Shown here one piece after another: positions 6,322-11,889 of a DNA stretch of 11,889 nt. A program made the translations under genes and the position numbers. The notes below the pieces were generated by a model that searched no databases, was not told where the DNA came from, and worked only from the letters and a program-made list of their open reading frames with translations. Position 1 is the first letter of the stretch, and each line of letters begins with the position of its first letter. This DNA comes from Bacteroidota bacterium (lineage in GTDB: Bacteria > Bacteroidota > Bacteroidia > Chitinophagales > Chitinophagaceae): assembly GCA_023418315.1 (NCBI GenBank), contig JAEZZY010000018.1, positions 1 to 11,889 on the forward strand, read 5' to 3'.

Positions 6322-7194
6322 ATGCAAATCTTAGACGGTACGGCCACTGCTGCCTCCATCAGGGAAAACCTTAAAAAACAGGTTGATGAACGGAAACAGA
6401 AAGGGAAAAAAACACCGCATCTTGCGGCTATCTTAGTGGGCAATAATCCCGCGAGCGAAGCCTATGTAGGCGCTAAAGTGCGTGCATGTAAGGAAATAGG
6501 TTTTGAATCTACCCTGCTTCGTTTTGATACGTCTATTACCGAACAGGATTTGCTGCAAGAAGTAAAAAAACTAAACGACGATGAGCGCGTGGACGGCATC
6601 TTAGTGCAGCTTCCTCTTCCCTCTCATATTTCCGAAAACGCAGTTATCAACGCCATCAACCCGGCAAAGGATGTGGACGGTTTTCATCCCATCAGCCAGG
6701 GGAAAATGATTCTGGGGCAGGAAGGATTTCTACCGGCTACGCCCTACGGCATTTTGCTGATGCTGGAGCAATACGATATTGACATCACCGGAAAACATTG
6801 TGTGGTCATCGGCAGGAGCAATATTGTGGGCAAGCCTATGTCCATCCTGCTGAGCCGCAATGCCCGCCCGGGAAATGCCACCGTTACCATCTGCCATTCC
6901 AAAACAAAAAACTTAAACGAAATTACCCGTCAAGCCGATGTAATCGTGGCGGCTATAGGCAGTCCTAAATTTGTGAAAGCAGATATGGTGAAGGACGGTG
7001 TAATAGTGATAGACGTAGGCATCAACCGCATAGAGGATGCGAGCAAAAAATCAGGTTATCGGTTGGTAGGCGATGTGGATTTTGATGCCGTAGCGCCGAA
7101 ATGCAGTTATATCACACCCGTGCCTAAGGGCGTAGGACCGATGACCATCAGCGGACTGATGAAAAACACGTTGATTGCCGCAGCGGATAAATAA
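6322..7194 (+). CDS. folD: Bifunctional methylenetetrahydrofolate dehydrogenase / cyclohydrolase
   Basis: FolD converts 5,10-methylene-tetrahydrofolate to 5,10-methenyl- and then 10-formyl-tetrahydrofolate with NAD(P)+, supplying one-carbon units for purines and formyl-Met-tRNA. The 290-residue length is standard. The catalytic YVGAKVRACKEIG (Tyr48, Lys52) is present, with DGILVQLPLP (91-100; Gln96), KDVDGFHP (116-123; Asp118) and TPYGI (140-144). The dinucleotide-binding domain shows VIGRSNIVGKPM (162-173), a variant VAAIGSPKFV (209-218) and VIDVGINR (229-236). The C-terminal PVPKGVGPMT (266-275) closes the active site. It is cytoplasmic and monocistronic here: it diverges from the carboxylase gene and converges on the AraC-type gene, whose stop is 15 bp away. 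The identification is firm; nothing suggests loss of activity. Confidence 0.96.
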   Translation: MQILDGTATAASIRENLKKQVDERKQKGKKTPHLAAILVGNNPASEAYVGAKVRACKEIGFESTLLRFDTSITEQDLLQEVKKLNDDERVDGILVQLPLPSHISENAVINAINPAKDVDGFHPISQGKMILGQEGFLPATPYGILLMLEQYDIDITGKHCVVIGRSNIVGKPMSILLSRNARPGNATVTICHSKTKNLNEITRQADVIVAAIGSPKFVKADMVKDGVIVIDVGINRIEDASKKSGYRLVGDVDFDAVAPKCSYITPVPKGVGPMTISGLMKNTLIAAADK

Positions 7195-7209
7195 CTATTT
7201 CGCGAAGTC

Positions 7210-7770
7210 TCACACAGCATCCAAGGTATTTCGTTTTCTTTCCCGCAGATTTTTGAATTGCGTAGGCGTCATCCCTGTTGTTTTTTTGAACTGTGCCGAA
7301 AGATGCGCTACACTGCTGTAATGAAGCGTATCCGCTATTTGCGTCAGCGAAAGCTCGTCATAGGCTATCAGCTCTTTTACCCGTTCTATTTTCTGGAGAA
7401 TAATGTATTGCTCAATCGTAACGCCCTCCGTTTCCGAAAATAATTTACTCAGATAGGGATAATCATAGTGCAGCGCTTCGCTGATGATGTGGCTGAAGTT
7501 TTTATAAGGCGGCACCTCAGAATAATGGATTTGCCGGATGATGGTGTTCTTTATTTTTTCAATCAATCTGCCGGCACGGTTGTCAATCAGTTCAAAACCG
7601 AGTTGCTGTAATCCGGTTTTTAATTTTTCGGTAGCTTCTTTGCCGAGTGTTTTTTCCTGAAGCGTTACCTCACCCAGTTCTATTTGTTCGGGATGAAGCC
7701 CTTGTTCTTCCAGCAGATGGCGCACTGCGGTTTTGCAGCGTTCGCAGACCATATTTTTAATGTGCAGCAT
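7210..7770 (-). CDS. AraC-type regulator with N-terminal CxxC (HMA-like) domain
   Basis: This 186-residue protein joins an N-terminal domain of about 65 residues, starting MLHIKNMVCERCK (Cys9, Cys12) and shaped like a small heavy-metal-associated domain, to a C-terminal AraC DNA-binding region. The two helix-turn-helix units lie at about 91-116 (NFSHIISEALHYDYPYLSKL) and 141-173 (SLTQIADTLHYSSVAHLSAQ and on), ending in the usual GMTPTQFK. From memory this fusion is common in Bacteroidota and often sits near copper or heavy-metal efflux genes; none is in this window. The CxxC suggests a metal- or redox-responsive transcription factor, but that is inference. The gene begins 33 bp after the beta-helix lipoprotein gene on the same strand, with no exact -7 box in the gap (best is TTTTTTTG), so read-through from that gene is possible. 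Confidence 0.85.
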   Translation of the reverse strand: MLHIKNMVCERCKTAVRHLLEEQGLHPEQIELGEVTLQEKTLGKEATEKLKTGLQQLGFELIDNRAGRLIEKIKNTIIRQIHYSEVPPYKNFSHIISEALHYDYPYLSKLFSETEGVTIEQYIILQKIERVKELIAYDELSLTQIADTLHYSSVAHLSAQFKKTTGMTPTQFKNLRERKRNTLDAV

Positions 7771-7803
7771 CTTGTATTATTTTTCCAAAAAAATGTCCTA
7801 TAC

Positions 7804-9228
7804 TTAATACTGATAACAGCCTATATCAAACGGGGGCGTCCAGGGTTTATCATCCAGATCGTTGGTAATAGGACTGACAGAAATACCGGCATCTATAGCC
7901 GGAGAGCCAAGTTGCAAGCGGTAATCCCATTTGGCAAGATCGTGAAACAAAGGGTCTTCATTCAGCTTGCAGTTCGTCATCACCGCATGGGTAATCGGTT
8001 CTTTTGCTTTCAGAATACAGTGAGTAAATTGGGTGTTGTAGGCAGCATTTGCATCTTTATTACAGAAAATTTCATCATCCAAAGAACCATACAGAATACA
8101 GTTTCGGAAATGAGCGTTGAGGTCGGCTACTTCCCGTTGCGTTTCGCTGATGTCAAAATAATTGAGCACTGCCACCGTAGGGTTGCCGGCATCAATATGT
8201 TTTACTTTATTGGTGCCATAGTTGAGGATGTTACAATTATCGAAACTATAGGTGCCGCCACGGAAAAGCGCTAAGGCTTGTGCACCGGTAGTATGAATCA
8301 GACAATTTTGTGCTTGTACATTTCCGGTGAAACTGATAAGCCCGTAGCCGATAGAGTTTTCAATGAGGGTATTGTTCATAGTGAGCTGTATAGGTGAGCC
8401 GGGGTCGCCCGTAACTTGTATAGCTGCGGGCAAGGTGCCGCTTGTGCTGTTGCCCCCGTTCCTTATAATAACCCAGCTCATTTTATTATGAATGCTGGAA
8501 GGGAAGAAATAAAACCCGCCCCATTCGCCCGGGTAGCCTTCGTAGCCGAAATAAGCGCGGTCTAAGCGATTGCCTTGAAAAATGATGCTGTCTTGTTTGG
8601 TTCCTTCGGCGATGATATTGCCCCATACAAAAAAGCGTGCATCCTGGTTCATGTATATTTTGCACCCCGGCTGAATGGTAAGGGTTACCCCGCTATCCAC
8701 CATAGCATTTTTTACGATGACATAGGGCTTATCGTTTACCCAAGTGGTGTTTTGACTGATGAGGCTGTCTGTATAATAATGAGCGTTTTGCCCGTAGGCA
8801 TATACCGGTATCGAAAATTCGGCTCCGTTAAGCGTGGCGATCAGCCGGTCTTCTATGATAAAAGGATTGTTTTCATTCGTAGGATCTATCCGTACCGTAG
8901 CAAATACATAGAAACTGTCATTGGCCGCTACGTCAATATCCGTAACCCTATTACCGGACACGCCATCCACATTGAGGCTAAAGAAGGACTGATCTCCCTG
9001 TTCCAGCCGCACGCTGCCCACTTTTATTTTTTGGTTTTGCGGGTTGTAGATTTTAATGCTGAGGGTGAAGCTGGCATATTGGGTAAATACCGTATCGAAG
9101 CTGAGCGTATCGGTAGAAAAACGCAGCTCGCCGCCGGTTTGCAACAAGGTTTCTTTTTTGCAGGAGCCCATGCTCATCATCCACCATAGCGCTGCCAGCA
9201 AAGGAAATAGGAAGCGTACTCTTTTCAT
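7804..9228 (-). CDS. Beta-helix lipoprotein with choice-of-anchor Q C-terminus
   Basis: This 474-residue protein has a signal peptide with lipobox MGSC and lipidated Cys23 followed by KKE, so it is likely anchored in the outer membrane. Residues 35-147 form an immunoglobulin-like domain common in Bacteroidota (LRFSTDTLSFDTVFT at 35-49, NVDG, closing in YAYGQ). From about 165 the sequence is a right-handed parallel beta-helix region, with repeated short strands and motifs such as VTLTIQPGCKIYM, MNNTLIENSIGYGL and FRNCILYGS. The end, DPLF...DYRLQLGSPAIDAG...FDIGCYQY (425-474), is the choice-of-anchor Q signature. No lyase catalytic set is obvious, so an adhesive or structural surface role is as likely as polysaccharide binding. 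TATCTTTA at 9247-9254 on the minus strand is a possible -7 box (one mismatch) 18 bases before the start. Confidence 0.85.
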   Translation of the reverse strand: MKRVRFLFPLLAALWWMMSMGSCKKETLLQTGGELRFSTDTLSFDTVFTQYASFTLSIKIYNPQNQKIKVGSVRLEQGDQSFFSLNVDGVSGNRVTDIDVAANDSFYVFATVRIDPTNENNPFIIEDRLIATLNGAEFSIPVYAYGQNAHYYTDSLISQNTTWVNDKPYVIVKNAMVDSGVTLTIQPGCKIYMNQDARFFVWGNIIAEGTKQDSIIFQGNRLDRAYFGYEGYPGEWGGFYFFPSSIHNKMSWVIIRNGGNSTSGTLPAAIQVTGDPGSPIQLTMNNTLIENSIGYGLISFTGNVQAQNCLIHTTGAQALALFRGGTYSFDNCNILNYGTNKVKHIDAGNPTVAVLNYFDISETQREVADLNAHFRNCILYGSLDDEIFCNKDANAAYNTQFTHCILKAKEPITHAVMTNCKLNEDPLFHDLAKWDYRLQLGSPAIDAGISVSPITNDLDDKPWTPPFDIGCYQY

Positions 9229-9283
9229 TCGGTTGTATTGAGTTCGTAAAGATAAGGGCTATTTAAGCGGTGCGCTATAAAAA

Positions 9284-10063
9284 TTACTCATTCGCCATCG
9301 CCGCGCGTTTCATTTCATTGGTTACTTCTTTTCCAAAATAACGTTCCATTTTTCGCTCCATAAAATAAATCAGCGGAGTGAGCAGGATGGCCATGACGAA
9401 TTTATAGGAATAATTGACCAAGCAAATGGCGATGACCCGCTGATAACTCCACCCCTGCCCTATTTTAAACGCTATAAACAACACCACAAAACTATCTACC
9501 AGTTGAGAGATAAACGTAGAACCCGTGGCACGTAGCCAGATATGTTTTTCGCCGGTTTTCTTTTTTATTTTATGAAAAATCCACGCATCTAAAATCTGCC
9601 CTACCAAAAAGGCGCAGAGGCTTCCGAAAATAATCCACATACCTTGCCCGAAAATGCCGGAGAAGGCCGCCTGCATATCGGGAATGCCCTTTGCCGCCTG
9701 GCTGCCCACCCAGAAATCGGTATTCGGCGGAATGTGAATGGCAAAATAAAACATGAGGAACGCATAGCTGATCAACGCAACGGCTATATAGGAAATCCGC
9801 CTTACCGCCCTGGGTCCGTAATATTCATTGACCACATCGGTGATGACAAACTCCAGCGGCCAAAGCAATACACCGCAGGTAAGCGTATAGGTAAGTCCGT
9901 CCTCGCCCAGTAAGGAAAACGGGTGCGGCGTCAAACCCAGCGCCTTTTCCAACGAAAACAATTTACCGCCTATACATTCCGCTATGAGGGCATTTGCCAC
10001 AAAAAAACAGGCTATGAAAATGAATACCCTGGTGGGCCGGTCATTAAATATTTTTAAAATCAT
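9284..10063 (-). CDS. Queuosine precursor transporter (YhhQ/VUT family)
   Basis: This 259-residue inner-membrane protein belongs to the VUT/YhhQ family, whose members import queuosine precursors (preQ0 or preQ1) used to modify the wobble base of certain tRNAs. About six hydrophobic segments are visible. Family blocks include the acidic FVITDVVNEYYG (72-83), GQILDAWIFHKIKKKTG (155-171), WLRATGSTFISQLVDS (176-191) and YKFVMAILLTPLIY (220-233). The N-terminal helix (about 12-30) leads to a long loop with GEDG. It starts 41 bp after the nhaA stop on the same strand, so it may be read from that transcript; only a one-mismatch -7 box (TTCTTTTG) is in the gap, and no preQ1 riboswitch fold is evident. 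No queuosine biosynthesis genes are in the window, consistent with a salvage role. Confidence 0.88.
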   Translation of the reverse strand: MILKIFNDRPTRVFIFIACFFVANALIAECIGGKLFSLEKALGLTPHPFSLLGEDGLTYTLTCGVLLWPLEFVITDVVNEYYGPRAVRRISYIAVALISYAFLMFYFAIHIPPNTDFWVGSQAAKGIPDMQAAFSGIFGQGMWIIFGSLCAFLVGQILDAWIFHKIKKKTGEKHIWLRATGSTFISQLVDSFVVLFIAFKIGQGWSYQRVIAICLVNYSYKFVMAILLTPLIYFMERKMERYFGKEVTNEMKRAAMANE

Positions 10064-10104
10064 GCCGAAAAAATACCAAAAGAACGGTTATTTCAAAAGA
10101 GCTA

Positions 10105-11286
10105 TTAGGAATGGGCGCGTTCTTTTTTTCGCAAAAACAAAAGATAAAGATAGCCGAGAATGCCAGCCATAGCCGAAGCCATAAGAATCGCCAGCTTGGC
10201 TGTAAGCTGCATCTGAACATCCGAAAACGCAAGCGTGGCAATAAATACGGACATGGTGAAGCCAATACCGGCAATCATGCCTATACCCAGCAAATCTTTA
10301 TAGGTCATTCGTTCGGGCATTTCCGCCAGGCGGAGTTTTACGGCTGCATAGGAACAAAGAAAAATGCCCAGCGGCTTGCCCACCACAAGACCGATAAACA
10401 CTCCCATGTACAAAGGCGAAGACAACAGCGGCGCAATATCTCCGGGAAGAAGGATAGCCGTATTGGCAAGGGCAAACAAGGGCAGAATAATAAAACTGAC
10501 GGGATGATGCAGCGCCTGTTCCAGCCGAGCCGATTTTTTCAACGGAATGGTGAGGGCAAGTAAAACACCAGCTACAGTAGCATGTATGCCCGAATTGAAT
10601 ACAAAATACCAGAGCCCTATCCCTAAAAGAAAATAAAGATATAGGGAGCTTACCTTAAAAATATTCAGAAGGAGCAGCACTGCAAAAACCGCAGCGGCTA
10701 AGCCCAGGTAAATTCCGTTCAACTCGCCCGCATAAAATAATCCAATCAGAACAATGCCTCCCAGATCATCTATAATGGCAAGTGCCGTGAGGAAGACGCG
10801 GAAAGAAAAAGGTGCTTTTCTACCCAGCAATGAAAGTACGCCCAGCGAAAAAGCAATATCGGTAGCCATCGGTATGCCCCAGCCTCGGCTATAGGGTGTG
10901 CCGCCGCACCAGAGCATATAGAAAAGCGCCGGTATCACCATGCCGCCAATCGCAGCTATTATAGGCAATGCCGATTTCTTAAAAGAGGATAATTCCCCTG
11001 CTATCAACTCCCGCTTGATTTCCAGACCCGCAAGAAAAAAGAAGACCGCCATCAGCGCATCGTTGATAAAATGCAAAAAGCTATGAGGCAGGTGAAGATT
11101 AGAAAAAGGCAGTACACGTGCTTGTTCCCAGAAATGAATATAAGCGGTGCCGCTATCGCCGTTGCTTACGATAAGCGATACCAGCGTACAGAAGATGAGG
11201 GTAATGCCCACCGCCCTGCTGTCGCTTATAAACTCCCGAAAAGGAGATACAAACCTCTTCCCAATTTTTTTATACATTTCGTTCAT
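10105..11286 (-). CDS. nhaA: Na+/H+ antiporter NhaA
   Basis: NhaA exports Na+ in exchange for H+ across the inner membrane and controls internal pH and salt tolerance. The 393-residue length matches the family. Key residues are present: ATDIAFSLG with Asp143 (E. coli Asp133), IIDDLGG with Asp173-Asp174 (E. coli Asp163-Asp164, the ion-binding pair), and GKPLGIF with Lys304 (E. coli Lys300). The MAVFFFLAGLEIKRELIAGELS stretch (79-100) carries the family's acidic pH-sensing cluster (Glu89, Glu93, Glu98). About twelve hydrophobic segments are visible. Start at 11286, or three codons later at the second ATG (11277); both are plausible. It follows the GtrA-family gene by 12 bp, so it is probably the second gene of that operon. 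Confidence 0.95.
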   Translation of the reverse strand: MNEMYKKIGKRFVSPFREFISDSRAVGITLIFCTLVSLIVSNGDSGTAYIHFWEQARVLPFSNLHLPHSFLHFINDALMAVFFFLAGLEIKRELIAGELSSFKKSALPIIAAIGGMVIPALFYMLWCGGTPYSRGWGIPMATDIAFSLGVLSLLGRKAPFSFRVFLTALAIIDDLGGIVLIGLFYAGELNGIYLGLAAAVFAVLLLLNIFKVSSLYLYFLLGIGLWYFVFNSGIHATVAGVLLALTIPLKKSARLEQALHHPVSFIILPLFALANTAILLPGDIAPLLSSPLYMGVFIGLVVGKPLGIFLCSYAAVKLRLAEMPERMTYKDLLGIGMIAGIGFTMSVFIATLAFSDVQMQLTAKLAILMASAMAGILGYLYLLFLRKKERAHS

Positions 11287-11298
11287 GTTTATCGCAAC

Positions 11299-11802
11299 CT
11301 ATTCCGCCTCTGCTAACACCTCTTTCACCTTAAAGGTAAAATTACGCTGGGAAATATAGCTGAATACCGCTACGATAGCCGTAGTCAGCACTTTGGAGGG
11401 TGTAGGATAAAAATGACACCATTCCACAAAAAATTTAAGAAACACATAATTCAGCAATATGCACATAGACACCAGCAAGGCATACCGGAAAAGCTGCACC
11501 CTTCCTTTCAGATTGGATTCGGGAAAAACCAGATACTTCGACAAAGCAAATCCCATCGGAAAACTGATACTGAAGGAAATCATAAACGCGGCTATATGCG
11601 ATGAAATAGTGATAAACGGTGTTTCTACAGGTTGCTTTTCCAGAATGAAATGATAGCCTATAAAATAGATAAGAATATCTAACACGGTATTGGAGCCCCC
11701 GCAAACGAGATAGCGGAACGTCTGCCTGTCTATCCATCGCCCGAAAGGCTTATGAAAAAAATCAATGACAGATAACAGTATATTTCTAACGTTTATCAGC
11801 AA
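11299..11802 (-). CDS. GtrA-family membrane protein
   Basis: This 167-residue protein matches the GtrA family: FRYLVCGGSNTVLD (29-42), SFPMGFALSKYLVF (80-93), QLFRYALL (103-110), and the closing SYISQRNFTFK (148-158). Four hydrophobic segments are visible (about 33-52, 65-86, 105-124, 136-152). Characterised members help move lipid-linked sugars, such as undecaprenyl-phosphate glucose, across the inner membrane for cell-surface glycan decoration; the substrate here is unknown. No glycosyltransferase is adjacent, which is unusual for GtrA proper. No ATG is available at the N-terminus, and an in-frame stop lies three codons before TTG at 11802, so that TTG is taken as start. It leads into nhaA 12 bp later. 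Confidence 0.82.
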   Translation of the reverse strand: MLINVRNILLSVIDFFHKPFGRWIDRQTFRYLVCGGSNTVLDILIYFIGYHFILEKQPVETPFITISSHIAAFMISFSISFPMGFALSKYLVFPESNLKGRVQLFRYALLVSMCILLNYVFLKFFVEWCHFYPTPSKVLTTAIVAVFSYISQRNFTFKVKEVLAEAE

Positions 11803-11825
11803 GTGAGGTCAAAAAATGGTGGCGG

Positions 11826-11833
11826 CAAAAATA
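11826..11833 (-). promoter_or_regulatory. Putative -7 box (TATTTTTG) for the GtrA-nhaA operon
   Basis: An exact TAnnTTTG match on the minus strand ends 24 bases before the TTG start at 11802. No TTG-type -33 box is found at the expected spacing. It lies in the 87 bp right-end stretch, which holds no other recognised feature. Confidence 0.4.
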
Positions 11834-11889
11834 GCTTATTTAAACTTAAAGCACCACTAAAACTAAGTCGCTGGCACGGCTTTGTATAG

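Noticed and set aside
7199..7206. Palindrome ttcgcgaa between folD and the AraC-type gene as a terminator
   Set aside because: The stem is only four base pairs with no loop and no T-tract, too weak for an intrinsic terminator.
7684..9189. Plus-strand open frames at 7684-8274 and 8575-9189
   Set aside because: Both lie antisense to the beta-helix lipoprotein and AraC-type genes and encode low-sense sequence.
10064..10104. Possible preQ1 riboswitch before the queuosine precursor transporter
   Set aside because: The gap is only 41 bp and I could not find the stem-loop plus A-rich tail of a preQ1 aptamer.
10111..10563. Plus-strand open frame of 150 residues opposite nhaA
   Set aside because: It is rich in Lys, Gln, Arg and His, as expected from reading a membrane-protein gene backwards, and has no domain.
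1..11889. CRISPR array, tRNA, rRNA, toxin-antitoxin or defence module
   Set aside because: No spaced repeats of CRISPR size, no cloverleaf or rRNA sequence, and no matching protein families were seen on either strand.

Overview
The window looks like ordinary chromosome from a member of the Bacteroidota, most like the Chitinophagia/Sphingobacteriia. The evidence is: lipoproteins with short signal peptides ending in Cys-Lys-Lys or Cys-Lys-Pro; several TAnnTTTG-type -7 promoter boxes close to start codons; no convincing Shine-Dalgarno sequences; and Bacteroidota-typical proteins (an HMA-like/AraC fusion regulator, an HXXEE membrane protein, a choice-of-anchor Q lipoprotein). Base composition is intermediate by eye. 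No tRNA, rRNA, CRISPR array or phage module is visible, and no stretch over 300 bases lacks a gene.

Left end (1-916): the 3' end of a probable IS4-type transposase runs in from the left. Its terminus lies inside the second of two tandem paralogous lipoprotein genes on the minus strand, cutting that copy to 91 residues. The first copy (410-916) is intact at 168 residues.

Centre-left (1020-4602), all on the plus strand: a conserved but uncharacterised radical SAM protein with an unusual N-terminal domain, an HXXEE-family membrane protein, a single-domain cupin protein, and prmC/hemK (release-factor glutamine methyltransferase). Cupin and prmC are 26 bp apart and may be co-transcribed.

Centre (4653-7194): an acyl-CoA carboxylase carboxyltransferase (beta) subunit on the minus strand diverges from folD on the plus strand. 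Their 130 bp shared intergenic region holds TAnnTTTG boxes for both directions and four copies of an 8 bp tandem repeat just before folD.

Right half (7210-11802), all on the minus strand. In transcription order: a GtrA-family membrane protein and the Na+/H+ antiporter NhaA (12 bp apart, probable operon), a queuosine-precursor transporter (41 bp further on), a choice-of-anchor Q/parallel beta-helix lipoprotein, and a small AraC-type regulator with an N-terminal CxxC metal-binding-like domain (33 bp after the lipoprotein gene).

The genes do not form one pathway. They are housekeeping and metabolic functions (PrmC, FolD, carboxylase, NhaA, queuosine precursor uptake) mixed with surface lipoproteins and a few uncharacterised proteins. 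I found no convincing new defence or multi-gene system. The points most worth a second look are the IS-broken lipoprotein duplicate, the 8 bp repeat in the folD promoter, and the orphan radical SAM protein.
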